Below the pieces are notes generated by a model. It saw nothing but the letters and a program-made list of their open reading frames with translations, had not been told where the DNA came from and searched no databases. Shown here in pieces: positions 1 through 7,347 of a stretch of 64,000 bases of DNA (positions are counted from its first letter, which is position 1; every line of letters begins with the position of its first letter). The position numbers were made by a program, and so were the translations under genes. The stretch is from Agarivorans gilvus (GTDB lineage: Bacteria > Pseudomonadota > Gammaproteobacteria > Enterobacterales > Celerinatantimonadaceae), in assembly GCF_001420915.1 (NCBI RefSeq), contig NZ_CP013021.1, forward strand, positions 2,635,001 through 2,699,000, in the 5' to 3' direction.

Positions 1-90
1 TCACTGATCTATAAAGTAGCTAGAATTTTCGGCCTTACCATAAGGAGGATTTCCTCTATCGAAACGCATTTCGGGCATTTTTAATATAGA

Positions 91-122
91 AATGGCAGCA
101 AACCTATATGATTGCTGCCATT
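91..122. repeat. 11-bp inverted repeat (hairpin)
   Basis: Arms AATGGCAGCAA (91-101) and TTGCTGCCATT (112-122) are perfectly complementary around a 10-nt loop. There is no clear T-run on either side, so I cannot call it a terminator with certainty. It lies just inside the end of the element that extends leftward out of the window. Confidence 0.5.
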
Positions 123-123
123 T

Positions 124-191
124 GGGTATGAAACATTAATACTCAGTATGAATCTTTATTACTTGGTATGAGACTTTATTCCTCTTCCACA
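124..191 (-). mobile_element. Right-type end of a Tn7-like element extending left
   Basis: Three direct repeats of exactly 20 bp start at 124, 144 and 164, each of the form nnGTATGAAwCTTTATTACT. On the minus strand the outermost reads TGTGGAAGAGGAATAAAGT, which closely follows the Tn7 terminus TGTGGGCGGACAATAAAGT. Contiguous TnsB sites are the known layout of the Tn7 right end. The element body would lie left of position 124 and is outside the window, so no tns gene can be checked. Seen: the repeats and terminus. Known: Tn7 end structure. Inferred: family membership. Confidence 0.6.
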
Positions 192-196
192 AAAGC
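192..196. repeat. 5-bp gap AAAGC between two transposon ends
   Basis: Exactly five bases separate the two outward-facing termini. Tn7-type elements duplicate 5 bp on insertion, so this is probably the shared target duplication of one or both insertions. The matching copies at the far ends are not in the window (left) or not recognised (right). Confidence 0.45.
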
Positions 197-333
197 TGTC
201 GTCGAACAATAAAGTTTGATCGTAAATTCTTCTATTCGGTCAAGAATTCATAAACTTTCACCGTAAAATTTGATCATTTTTTATTATGTGTAACCTAGTT
301 AGCCTCGCAAATCGTGACAATAAAGTTTGATCA
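197..333 (+). mobile_element. Left-type end of a Tn7-like element extending right
   Basis: The terminus reads TGTCGTCGAACAATAAAGT. The core ACAATAAAGTTTGATC recurs at 206-221 and 317-332, and as ACCGTAAAATTTGATC at 260-275, all in the same direction and spaced 54 and 57 bp. Three widely spaced TnsB sites are the known layout of the Tn7 left end. The element body would include the RiPP operon to the right. No tnsABCD genes and no matching right end are seen before glmS, so the element is either longer, rearranged or decayed. Confidence 0.6.
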
Positions 334-393
334 CTTTTAGAAACTGATTCTTTATAATTGGAGAAATTGATTAAGACTGTACGACGCATAAGA

Positions 394-896
394 CTATCTC
401 GATGGCTTCCCATAACTGGTGTAACTTGTCGAAGCCAAGAAAAATCCGCTGAAGTATGAGTGTTCAACCCTTTTTGTAGTACATGCAGATATAATGATAG
501 CGATCAGTAGTCCGTTTGGTGTCAGTGCTCCTCCTATGTACTGATACACAGGCCTCCCTGAGGGAGTCGTTTTCAACCAAAACTCACAAGAAGCTTCTGT
601 CAAATCTGCTTTAGCTAAGCCAAAACAACCGTCACCCGTCAACGAAAAGTGGAATGGCAAGTACTTTCGAGTGTTTTCGGGGTGTTACCGGATCGAGCCG
701 TATATAGTCCTCCTTTAACTCCCGCTCCGGTTAATTCGCACGCAAACGGAATAAAATCTTCCGAGTCATTGCTTTTAAGGTACCCCCTTACAGCCCCACC
801 TTTCGTAATCCCTCCTAGACATGGGTGATCAGTCCTTTCAATTTTTTGTTGGTAGTATTCTTGAGCCTGACTAAGATAGGTTGTCACTATGCTCAC
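394..896 (-). pseudogene. Unknown gene downstream of the RiPP exporter, frameshifted
   Basis: Two overlapping frames read as one protein of about 165 residues if one C is restored in the CCCC run near 680 (minus strand). The frame from 896 runs through ...LYTARSGNTP and the other continues ENTRKYLPFHFSLTGDG... to the stop at 394. Both halves carry a similar block (FIPFACELTGAGVKGGL and YLPFHFSLTGDGCFGL), suggesting an internal duplication that only makes sense if the two belong together. The GTG start at 896 lies right at the exporter stop (899); a second GTG at 887 has a better AAAGGTGAG ribosome site. I recognise no family. Its place as last gene of the RiPP operon suggests an accessory or immunity role, but that is inference. 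Confidence 0.5.
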
Positions 897-898
897 CT

Positions 899-2596
899 TT
901 AAATAACTTGAAGGCTAGGGCATGAATCTCGGTTAACCTTAGCATTTCGGAGGATGAAAACTTCATCCACATTATTTGCCAGATGCTTCTCGTGAGATAC
1001 AACTATGAGAATGCTTGGCTGAATATGCGTCACTATATTCTTGTATATGCATTGAGCCAAGTCACCTCCAAGGTTCGACAGGCCTTCGTCAATGACTAAC
1101 ACTCCACCTTTATCTAGTCCTATCAAGAATCTAGCCAACACTAAGCGTTTTCGTTCCCCGTATGAGAGCTGTCGGCCTCCTTCACCAAGTTTTGTTTCCA
1201 GACCATCTTCCAGCTGGCTCTCCAAATCGGAGAGTTCGACCCACGAAAGAGCCTCACGTACTTGCTTGTTTGTGAACCTATTCCGGAAGCTGGTTACATT
1301 GTTTTTCAAAGAAGTTGAAAAAAGTTGACAGTCTTGAGGAACAAGCACCAAACGACTCAACAATGAAGCCCGAGAGTACTCCTCTTGGCTTCGCTGATTT
1401 ATAGATATAGTACCTGATAGAGGTTCGCGATCTCCGCAGATTGTGGCCATTAAAGTTGACTTACCACTACCGGACTGCCCACCCAATAAATAGGCATTTC
1501 CAGCCGAGAACTTTAGTTCAACGTTCTCTAACAGGAACCTATGTTTGTTAAAGCCAATATTCACAGCTATCAAATGGATCTCATCGATGCCATTCAATTC
1601 AAGACTGTCACCTGCTTTCGGCTCTGGGTTTCCTTCGTCCAAAACATCAAAATACCTTTTTGCATATGCATCAACCTCTCGCCATTGCAGAACAGCCTTA
1701 AACAGTTCTGTCAACGGATTGTGTAAGTACGATGCCAATATTAAGAATGCGGAAAGCTGCCCAATTGATAGCTCCCCGGCCACCGTCCGGGTAGCGCCCC
1801 AAAAAATACACGCCACAAAAGAAATAGCAAAAACACTCCCAGTTGCTGAGATTTCAACTGAAGCCAAAGTACGTAGTTTCATATCTGACTTTCTAAAATG
1901 AAGAGCCGCAGCTTTCAACCGTCTGAGTACTTTGTCTTTTATTCGCAATTTCACGATAGATGAGAATAAGTACAAAGACTCATAAGATAACGTCGACATA
2001 ACAGCCTGATCTTTAGCTGAGTCCATTGTCCTAGCTGTAATCTTTTGAGAAATTAATGCGTTCAAAACGAGCAAGCAAGGAAGGGGAAGTAAGGCCACCA
2101 ATGTGAGCCGCCAATCAATGAAACTCATAAACACAGGTACAAAAGCTAAAAAGCAGATGTTTGAAAAAAGCCGATTGAGTATATCTATGATTTGTTTACG
2201 AGCTGAACTCGCGTCTCGTAACCTTGACAGCAAGTTGGCCACTCTCTGAGATTGAATGAACGAACTGTTCTTGTCCAACAAATTTCCGATAAATTCTTGC
2301 CTTGTTTCAAAAGATATACGGTGCTGTATAGAATTATTCAGATAGAGGGACAATGCTGTTAGCACTGGAATACAAATAAGCAATGCAACAAGGGTGATAC
2401 ATATTGGTATTAACTCCTCGGTATCACCCTGAAAAATGACACCGTCAAACAGGTAGGAAATGATCAAAGGTCCGGGTATGTGCAACGCCACAATAATGAT
2501 GTTCATGCTAAACAAAAGAACTAAGGCAGGACGATATTCATACAGAGATTTAAGAAATCTCAAGCTGTAATTACCATTTGCTCTGGGTGTACTCAT
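899..2596 (-). CDS. ABC exporter (fused permease-ATPase) of the RiPP operon
   Basis: Half-transporter with an N-terminal six-helix membrane domain and a C-terminal ATPase: Walker A GGQSGSGKS, signature LSYGERKR, Walker B VLVIDEG. It most likely exports the modified peptide encoded just upstream. There is no N-terminal C39 peptidase domain, so leader removal must be done by another enzyme, although the precursor has a glycine-rich junction. I chose ATG 2596 (MSTPRANG...). An in-frame GTG at 2626 falls inside a hairpin and has no better ribosome site. The gene follows the precursor in the same direction, separated by that hairpin. Confidence 0.85.
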   Translation of the reverse strand: MSTPRANGNYSLRFLKSLYEYRPALVLLFSMNIIIVALHIPGPLIISYLFDGVIFQGDTEELIPICITLVALLICIPVLTALSLYLNNSIQHRISFETRQEFIGNLLDKNSSFIQSQRVANLLSRLRDASSARKQIIDILNRLFSNICFLAFVPVFMSFIDWRLTLVALLPLPCLLVLNALISQKITARTMDSAKDQAVMSTLSYESLYLFSSIVKLRIKDKVLRRLKAAALHFRKSDMKLRTLASVEISATGSVFAISFVACIFWGATRTVAGELSIGQLSAFLILASYLHNPLTELFKAVLQWREVDAYAKRYFDVLDEGNPEPKAGDSLELNGIDEIHLIAVNIGFNKHRFLLENVELKFSAGNAYLLGGQSGSGKSTLMATICGDREPLSGTISINQRSQEEYSRASLLSRLVLVPQDCQLFSTSLKNNVTSFRNRFTNKQVREALSWVELSDLESQLEDGLETKLGEGGRQLSYGERKRLVLARFLIGLDKGGVLVIDEGLSNLGGDLAQCIYKNIVTHIQPSILIVVSHEKHLANNVDEVFILRNAKVNRDSCPSLQVI

Positions 2597-2618
2597 TTGA
2601 TTCTCGCTTCTAAATAGA

Positions 2619-2640
2619 CCTGCCACATTTCAGTGGCAGG
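2619..2640 (-). promoter_or_regulatory. Intergenic hairpin between precursor and exporter
   Basis: Perfect 8-bp arms CCTGCCAC / GTGGCAGG around a 6-nt loop sit 12 nt after the precursor stop. There is no T-run, so it is more likely an RNA-processing or 3'-stabilising element or a partial attenuator than a full terminator. Such hairpins are common after RiPP precursor genes, where they raise precursor output relative to downstream genes (established pattern; its function here is inference). Confidence 0.5.
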
Positions 2641-2652
2641 AGGTGGTATCAT

Positions 2653-2835
2653 TTAATGCCAGCAAGGGCAAGGACCACAGGGACAAGGCCCACAAGGGCA
2701 AGGGCGAGAACCGCCCCCTCCCGATAGGGCATCATTTTTTACCTGTTCTAGACTCGTATCAGTCTCACCGATAGTAAGAGATACGCTTGTTACTGAAAGA
2801 TCCAGATCGTTCGTAAGCTTGTTTTTACTATTCAT
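2653..2835 (-). CDS. RiPP precursor peptide with triple CPC core
   Basis: A 60-residue peptide. Residues 1-38 form a polar, leader-like segment, followed by SGGGGSR and the C-terminal core PCPCGPCPCGPCPCWH. The core has six cysteines in three PCPC blocks separated by single glycines. The gene has a strong ribosome site (AAGGAG, 8 nt before ATG) and begins 15 nt after the maturase stop, so it is surely translated. Candidate chemistry is thioether formation by the adjacent radical SAM enzyme, but the possible acceptors are unusual (Pro, Gly, Trp, His, Ser, Arg). CPC motifs can also bind soft metals. I do not recognise a named family for this core. Confidence 0.8.
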   Translation of the reverse strand: MNSKNKLTNDLDLSVTSVSLTIGETDTSLEQVKNDALSGGGGSRPCPCGPCPCGPCPCWH

Positions 2836-2850
2836 GATAGTTCTCCTTAG

Positions 2851-4341
2851 TTAAGAGATGTACTCGACTGCCAGAGCATGAAACACCGCTTTCTCAATAG
2901 CGCAGTTTTGAGTTGTTTTGAATACATCACCAGAACTGGTATGAGCATCAGCCACACAACCTCCAGAACAAAACGCTTCAATATCGCACCCTGAACAAGC
3001 CGAAATATTTCCAACAACACGGTTAACAACATTCTGATATTCTCTGGATTTAAGTGCCTCCTCAAAATTTGAAATAGTTCCCATTTTTGTTTCTAGGGCA
3101 GCGCAAGGTGTGAGATCTCCTTGCGGACTTACAGATACTTCTCCACCAATAGCTCCACAATAAACCCCCAACCTTTCACCGCTAATAAGCGTATTCCATG
3201 GGAACATTACCATTCCGGAGCTAACATCAACGGACAGAGAAGCGGAAAGCCTGATGATCTCGGTTATTCTCTGCGCTTTCCACGAAGCTGGTGTCGGAGC
3301 TTTATTTAAAGAGATTCCTTCAAAGCAAGCGCTTTGAAGCCCCACGGACACGCAGGAATCGTATAGAGTGTTCTTTTCGTGAATATAGTGAATTACGTCT
3401 TCTAAAAAAGGGTAATTATCCTCAGTCAGGGTTACCTCAATTCCAGTCGATACCCCTTCTTCTAGCAATGTGTTTATTGCCTTATCTACCTTGAGAAATG
3501 TACCTCGACCAGAGCTGTATACTCTATTTTGGTCATTGATTTCTCCTATCCCATCAAGGCTAACCGCAACATGAACAGAAAACTCCTTAAGAAATTGAGC
3601 TTTCTCCTCCTTGATCAGAGTACCGTTAGTATTTAAAAAGAAGGAAAGAGATAAATCCGGAAATTCTGATTTAGCATGCAAAAGACATTTTCTTAGCACC
3701 TTCCAGTTCAATAATGGTTCACCTCCAAAGAACCTTATCAATCCCTTTTTTCGCTTATGTTTCCTTAGGTTATTACAGAAAACTTCTATTGATTTTTTAG
3801 CGACTTCCCAGTCCATGTGGGATTCTTTTTCGGGCTTGGCTATATAGCAGTAAGTGCACTTCATATTGCAACTTTTCGTTAAGTTTAAGCGCAACTTGTT
3901 GATCAAGGCTCCTTCCGCATTCCTGTTTGAATCTAGATGGCAGTATGCGCTATTGCTTTCTTCCCCATACACTAGTAGTTTTTTTCTAAAAAGAGCCCTT
4001 AATATCGGCACTAACTCTTCCTTTGATACGCGATCAAAAAGCTCAGGAAGGGTTAGACCTTCCCTTATTGCATTCATTACTGTATCTACACCAACTCCGA
4101 CCGTCGCAGCCCCTCCGTAGAAGGCGTTATATACGAGTGCCTTAGTTTCACCCCGTATCGAACGGTAATTTCTTGATACCGATATTTCCCTTATTTCCAG
4201 ACCATGACTAGCTCGCCATTTTTTTTCTGTATCCAAAAGGCTGATACCAGCGGAAACAAAAACATCTAAATAATTCTTTCCTAACGAACATTTAGAAATC
4301 AACTTGTCCCAAAGTCCTCCTGATAATTTAATCTTAGACAC
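2851..4341 (-). CDS. Radical SAM/SPASM peptide maturase
   Basis: 496 residues. The radical SAM cluster motif is CNMKCTYC (Cys158, 162, 165), followed by FFGGEPLLN near residue 204 and LNTNGT near 236. The C-terminal SPASM domain has Cys395, 413, 449, 452, 458, 462 and 480, enough for two auxiliary Fe-S clusters. The first ~125 residues contain a winged-helix-like segment that may be a leader-recognition (RRE/PqqD-like) domain. This architecture is typical of enzymes installing thioether or C-C crosslinks in ribosomal peptides. The start is GTG. First gene of the operon; its promoter should be within 4342-4525. Substrate assignment to the 60-aa peptide is by adjacency. Confidence 0.85.
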   Translation of the reverse strand: MSKIKLSGGLWDKLISKCSLGKNYLDVFVSAGISLLDTEKKWRASHGLEIREISVSRNYRSIRGETKALVYNAFYGGAATVGVGVDTVMNAIREGLTLPELFDRVSKEELVPILRALFRKKLLVYGEESNSAYCHLDSNRNAEGALINKLRLNLTKSCNMKCTYCYIAKPEKESHMDWEVAKKSIEVFCNNLRKHKRKKGLIRFFGGEPLLNWKVLRKCLLHAKSEFPDLSLSFFLNTNGTLIKEEKAQFLKEFSVHVAVSLDGIGEINDQNRVYSSGRGTFLKVDKAINTLLEEGVSTGIEVTLTEDNYPFLEDVIHYIHEKNTLYDSCVSVGLQSACFEGISLNKAPTPASWKAQRITEIIRLSASLSVDVSSGMVMFPWNTLISGERLGVYCGAIGGEVSVSPQGDLTPCAALETKMGTISNFEEALKSREYQNVVNRVVGNISACSGCDIEAFCSGGCVADAHTSSGDVFKTTQNCAIEKAVFHALAVEYIS

Positions 4342-4525
4342 CCATTTAAAAACAAAACCAACAGCAACGCCTTTCTGTGATAGTTAACCTAGACCGAGGT
4401 TCAAAAAAACTGAGCAATTTAACGATATAACGAAAACAAGTTAGATTAACTTGGCCCCTAACCATAAGCTAAGCGAGCAAAGCCTCAGCATGGCTGATGA
4501 TTAGGTGAAAAATAAATGAGGAAAG

Positions 4526-5518
4526 TTAAGCGCTATTGAGCAAGCAACGGCATCGACTTAAGCCGGTGGTGCGTTTATGACCCAGGTGTTGATGGTATTG
4601 GCGTAATAGGCGCTCTTTACCCACTGCGCCGGAAAAGTGTTGTTCAAACTCGCAACTTAGGCTCAACCATTGCTCTGCTGCTATGCCTAAGCGTTGCATG
4701 ATGGGGCTAGCCTCTAGGCGTAAGTGGCCTCGCTTGTCCTCTCGAACAATCCGGCCAGTGCTATCAACTAATTCCAAGTAATGATGCAGTTGAAAAGGTA
4801 AACCTTGCGGCATGTTGTTTCTGGGGTTACCGACAAAGGGGAACAGTACTTTAGGTTGGGCTTTCTTTTGTTGTACTGCCTTGGCTCTTAGCTTAACACT
4901 GGTGTGCTTGGATGATTCGGGCGTAGATTCGATTTTTGCCCTGACTGGGTTTAAGTCCACATACGCCATACAGGCCATTAAAGCGGCTTCATCTAGAAGG
5001 GCTTGCGATTTAAAACGCCCTTCCCAGAATCTGCCAGTACACTTATCTTCTTTATTGGCTTCTCTGGCAATATGTTCATTCAGTTGGCGCATAAACCAAC
5101 TTAAGTCATAGAGGCGTTGGCGGTAAACTTCAGCGGTATCGTTTATACATTGCAGCTGGCTGGCATCGAGTTGTGCCCGAAGCTCAGGGTTTAAGTACAT
5201 TTGGGTAAGCAAAGTGCCCTTGTGTAAGCGATGCCAGCGCTCAAGCACCTCTTGTACTGACCAAGCCTCAGCTTGTTGTTGATTCACATGCAGTACGATA
5301 TGAGTATGGTTACTCATCACGGCATAAGCGCACACATCAACGGCGAACACTTCTGCTAGTCTTAACAAGTAGTCTTCTACCCATTGGCGACGATGTTCAT
5401 AGCTCTTGCCTGTTTGCTTATCTTCACCACACAAATAAGCCCGTCGAACACAACGGGAAACACAGTGGTAATAAGGCGTATCATCCAAACTTACTTGCGA
5501 TTTTCTTGGCTGAGGCAT
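4526..5518 (-). CDS. REP-associated tyrosine transposase (RAYT / Y1 family)
   Basis: 330 residues. The N-terminal Y1 transposase domain shows the expected opening (DTPYYHCVSRCVRRAYLCG), the metal-binding HUH motif SNHTHIVLHV and the tyrosine segment ACMAYVDLNPVR. RAYTs are single-copy housekeeping-like transposases that cleave single-stranded REP hairpins, and most do not move as insertion sequences. A short palindrome lies upstream (5561-5577) and a TCAGC/GCTGA hairpin downstream (about 4485-4500), which could be the REP-type substrates. The gene abuts the truncated IS110 gene, so this may be a rearrangement boundary. Confidence 0.85.
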   Translation of the reverse strand: MPQPRKSQVSLDDTPYYHCVSRCVRRAYLCGEDKQTGKSYEHRRQWVEDYLLRLAEVFAVDVCAYAVMSNHTHIVLHVNQQQAEAWSVQEVLERWHRLHKGTLLTQMYLNPELRAQLDASQLQCINDTAEVYRQRLYDLSWFMRQLNEHIAREANKEDKCTGRFWEGRFKSQALLDEAALMACMAYVDLNPVRAKIESTPESSKHTSVKLRAKAVQQKKAQPKVLFPFVGNPRNNMPQGLPFQLHHYLELVDSTGRIVREDKRGHLRLEASPIMQRLGIAAEQWLSLSCEFEQHFSGAVGKERLLRQYHQHLGHKRTTGLSRCRCLLNSA

Positions 5519-5560
5519 AACAAAAGCTCCACGCTAAGGCTTTATTTAAGCGTAGAGCAG

Positions 5561-5577
5561 TGGCGAATATTTCGCCA
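5561..5577. repeat. Short palindrome next to RAYT gene
   Basis: TGGCGAA-TAT-TTCGCCA, a perfect 7-bp stem with a 3-nt loop, 40 bp upstream of the RAYT start and directly at the truncated start of the IS110 gene. It could be a REP-like hairpin recognised by the transposase. A single copy cannot prove this. Confidence 0.4.
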
Positions 5578-5582
5578 TAATT

Positions 5583-6566
5583 ATGGGTGTCTTATTTAAT
5601 TCTGCTGTCATTAAAAACAGAAAAGTCTCCAGAGATAAACTGCTGCATGAAGTTCGTCAATTCCCTCCCAATACGCTGATTGCAATGGAAGCTTGTCTTT
5701 CATCCAATTATTGGGGGGAAACCATTCAAAATATGGGATATCAGGTAAAGCTGCTTCCGGCTCAGCATGTTAAACCGATGGCGCGTAGACAAAAAAATGA
5801 TGCTAATGATACGCTAGCTATCTGCGAAGCTGCTTTTCGTCCCAATATTCATGCTGTGCCAATCAAGACGCGGGAGCAGCGGGATATCAAGGCGCTTCGC
5901 ACTGTACGCAGTACCTTGGTTGTGCGCCGTACAGCAACGGTGAATCAGCTTCGAGCCTTAGCGGCAGAATACGGCGTGATTTTCCCAAAAGGATTAAAAA
6001 CACTGCAGGAGCAGCTGCCCGCCACATTGGAAGATGCCGATAACGGCTTATCAACAGTAATACGCAGCCTGCTGCAAGGGCTGTATGATGACATTAAGAT
6101 AATCTCCCGTGATATCGACTCGTTAACTGATGAGTTAACACGCTTGGCAAAGCATCATCCTCGCTATCAAGCTTTGCTAAAAATTCCCGGCTTTGGTCCC
6201 ATTGTCACCGCCAGTGTACTCAGCGAACTAGGAACGGGTGAACAGTTTACCAATGGGCGGCAATTTTCTGCGTGGTGCGGTTTGGTTCCCCGCCAGCACA
6301 GTAGCGGAGGGAAGGCTACATTGATGGGCATGACTAAAAACGGCAACAGAGAACTGCGAACACTGTTGATTCATGGTGCCAGAGCAGTGCTACGGTTCGC
6401 AGCTAAGCGTCAGGATGCTATGGGACGTTGGCTTAACGGACTGGTTGCCCGACGAGGAAAAGTTAAGGCGATTGTGGCACTGGCAAATAAACTCGGCAGG
6501 ATCGCCTGGCGGATCATAAGCGGAGATCAAGAGTTTCAGTTAAGCCGGGCCTTTAAAACGGCATGA
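5583..6566 (+). pseudogene. IS110/IS1111-family transposase, 5' truncated
   Basis: The protein aligns with IS110/IS1111 transposases from the segment RKVSRDKLLHEV onward: MEAC, the RRQKNDANDTLAICEA block, then the C-terminal transposase_20 domain (LLKIPGFGPIVTASVLSELG, FSAWCGLVPRQHSSGGK, ...). The family normally begins with about 20 more residues containing GIDVAK-like sequence and the first catalytic Asp of the DEDD RuvC-like domain. Here these are replaced by MGVLFNSA. The break coincides with the RAYT boundary, so the gene is probably inactive. Members of the IS1111-attC group insert into integron attC sites, which fits its place at the distal end of the cassette array. Confidence 0.75.
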
Positions 6567-6860
6567 ATATAGAAAAAAGAGTAACAGAACTGTTTAATTA
6601 ACTGATTAGGCAGAAAAAAGAGATATAAACGTCACCCTAGAGTTTGCAAACCTTGATGGAAAAACGGTTATCCGTCCCGGTAAGAGCCTGAGAATAAGAC
6701 GAGGCATTTTATGCCGTGTGGGTGTATAGGCGGCCGGGTTCGGATCTCATCATGGCGCAGGGCATATTAATGAATCGCCCAACTTAAAGACGCCGGATAT
6801 ATGTCAGCGAACCTATCTTCAATCAAGAGTTGCAAAACACGGGGCGTCCATATATGTCTT
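6567..6860. other. Non-coding stretch after the IS110-like gene
   Basis: No convincing reading frame. It is probably the 3' non-coding part of the insertion sequence, which is long in IS1111 elements. Partly repeated words occur (GACGCCGGATATATGTC near 6792 and GGGCGTCCATATATGTC near 6842). I cannot fix the element's end from sequence alone. Confidence 0.4.
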
Positions 6861-6910
6861 ATTTAACGTTAGGGAGCGTAGCGACGAGTTAGTGCCTTGC
6901 ATTGTTATAT
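6861..6910 (-). other. Probable attC of cassette 6 (short or damaged)
   Basis: ATTTAAC at 6861-6867 and GTTATAT at 6904-6910 fit the RYYYAAC / GTTRRRY core sites, and the stop codon of the adjacent cassette gene overlaps the second. The arms between them pair poorly and the site is only 50 bp, so it may have been altered by the neighbouring IS110 element. Confidence 0.4.
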
Positions 6911-7258
6911 ACCTTTGCTCTGTAGTTCAGCTACATAGAATGCCGTGCCAAAATAGATGGCAGCAATAACTATGGCAAAAACAACCTGCGCGGGCTTGAG
7001 CCTACTTTCTAGGTTAAAGTTCATCAAAGCCCTTAGTCTATACGGGTAATTCTCTTTAAGCGCTATAAACAGGCAAAGCAAAGAAGTGTTTACATAAACA
7101 ACTATGAAATACCAATATCCATGTGGATCGTCGAACTTCGAGAATGACTCCAGGCCTTGAACCTTTCCGTAAGCCCATACGCATTCATAGTAAAACCCCA
7201 GAAGACTCATTAGAGAAGTAACGATAAAGCCCAAAAACCACAACTTCTTAATGTGCAT
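6905..7258 (-). CDS. Cassette 6: small membrane protein
   Basis: 117 residues with three predicted membrane helices (about residues 5-25, 48-66 and 92-110). I recognise no family. It is the most distal intact cassette gene relative to intI. Stop codon and attC core overlap, as is usual for cassettes. Such small membrane proteins are common in chromosomal integrons and mostly uncharacterised. Confidence 0.6.
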   Translation of the reverse strand: MHIKKLWFLGFIVTSLMSLLGFYYECVWAYGKVQGLESFSKFDDPHGYWYFIVVYVNTSLLCLFIALKENYPYRLRALMNFNLESRLKPAQVVFAIVIAAIYFGTAFYVAELQSKGI

Positions 7259-7275
7259 ATTTACGTTCCGCAGGT

Positions 7276-7347
7276 ATATAACGCCCGCATTTGCGGCTGG
7301 TTTGGAGCGCAGCGGAAAACCAGTCCGACAACATGCGCTTGTTAGCC
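7276..7347 (-). other. attC site of cassette 5
   Basis: Outer cores ATATAAC (7276-7282) and GTTAGCC (7341-7347) bracket an imperfect inverted repeat: CGCCCGCATTTGCGG with the inner pair CTGGTTT / AAACCAG and CAACATGCGCTTG. The stop codon of the HNH cassette gene lies in GTTAGCC. About 72 bp, typical attC length. Confidence 0.85.

Noticed and set aside
206..332. Direct repeats AATAAAGTTTGATC as plasmid-type iterons (replication origin)
   Set aside because: No rep gene nearby, and the repeats coincide with a TGT terminus and a facing second set 5 bp away, which fits transposon ends better.
258..467. 69-aa open frame overlapping the transposon end
   Set aside because: Overlaps TnsB-type repeats and the downstream unknown gene in another frame; no ribosome site or recognisable content.
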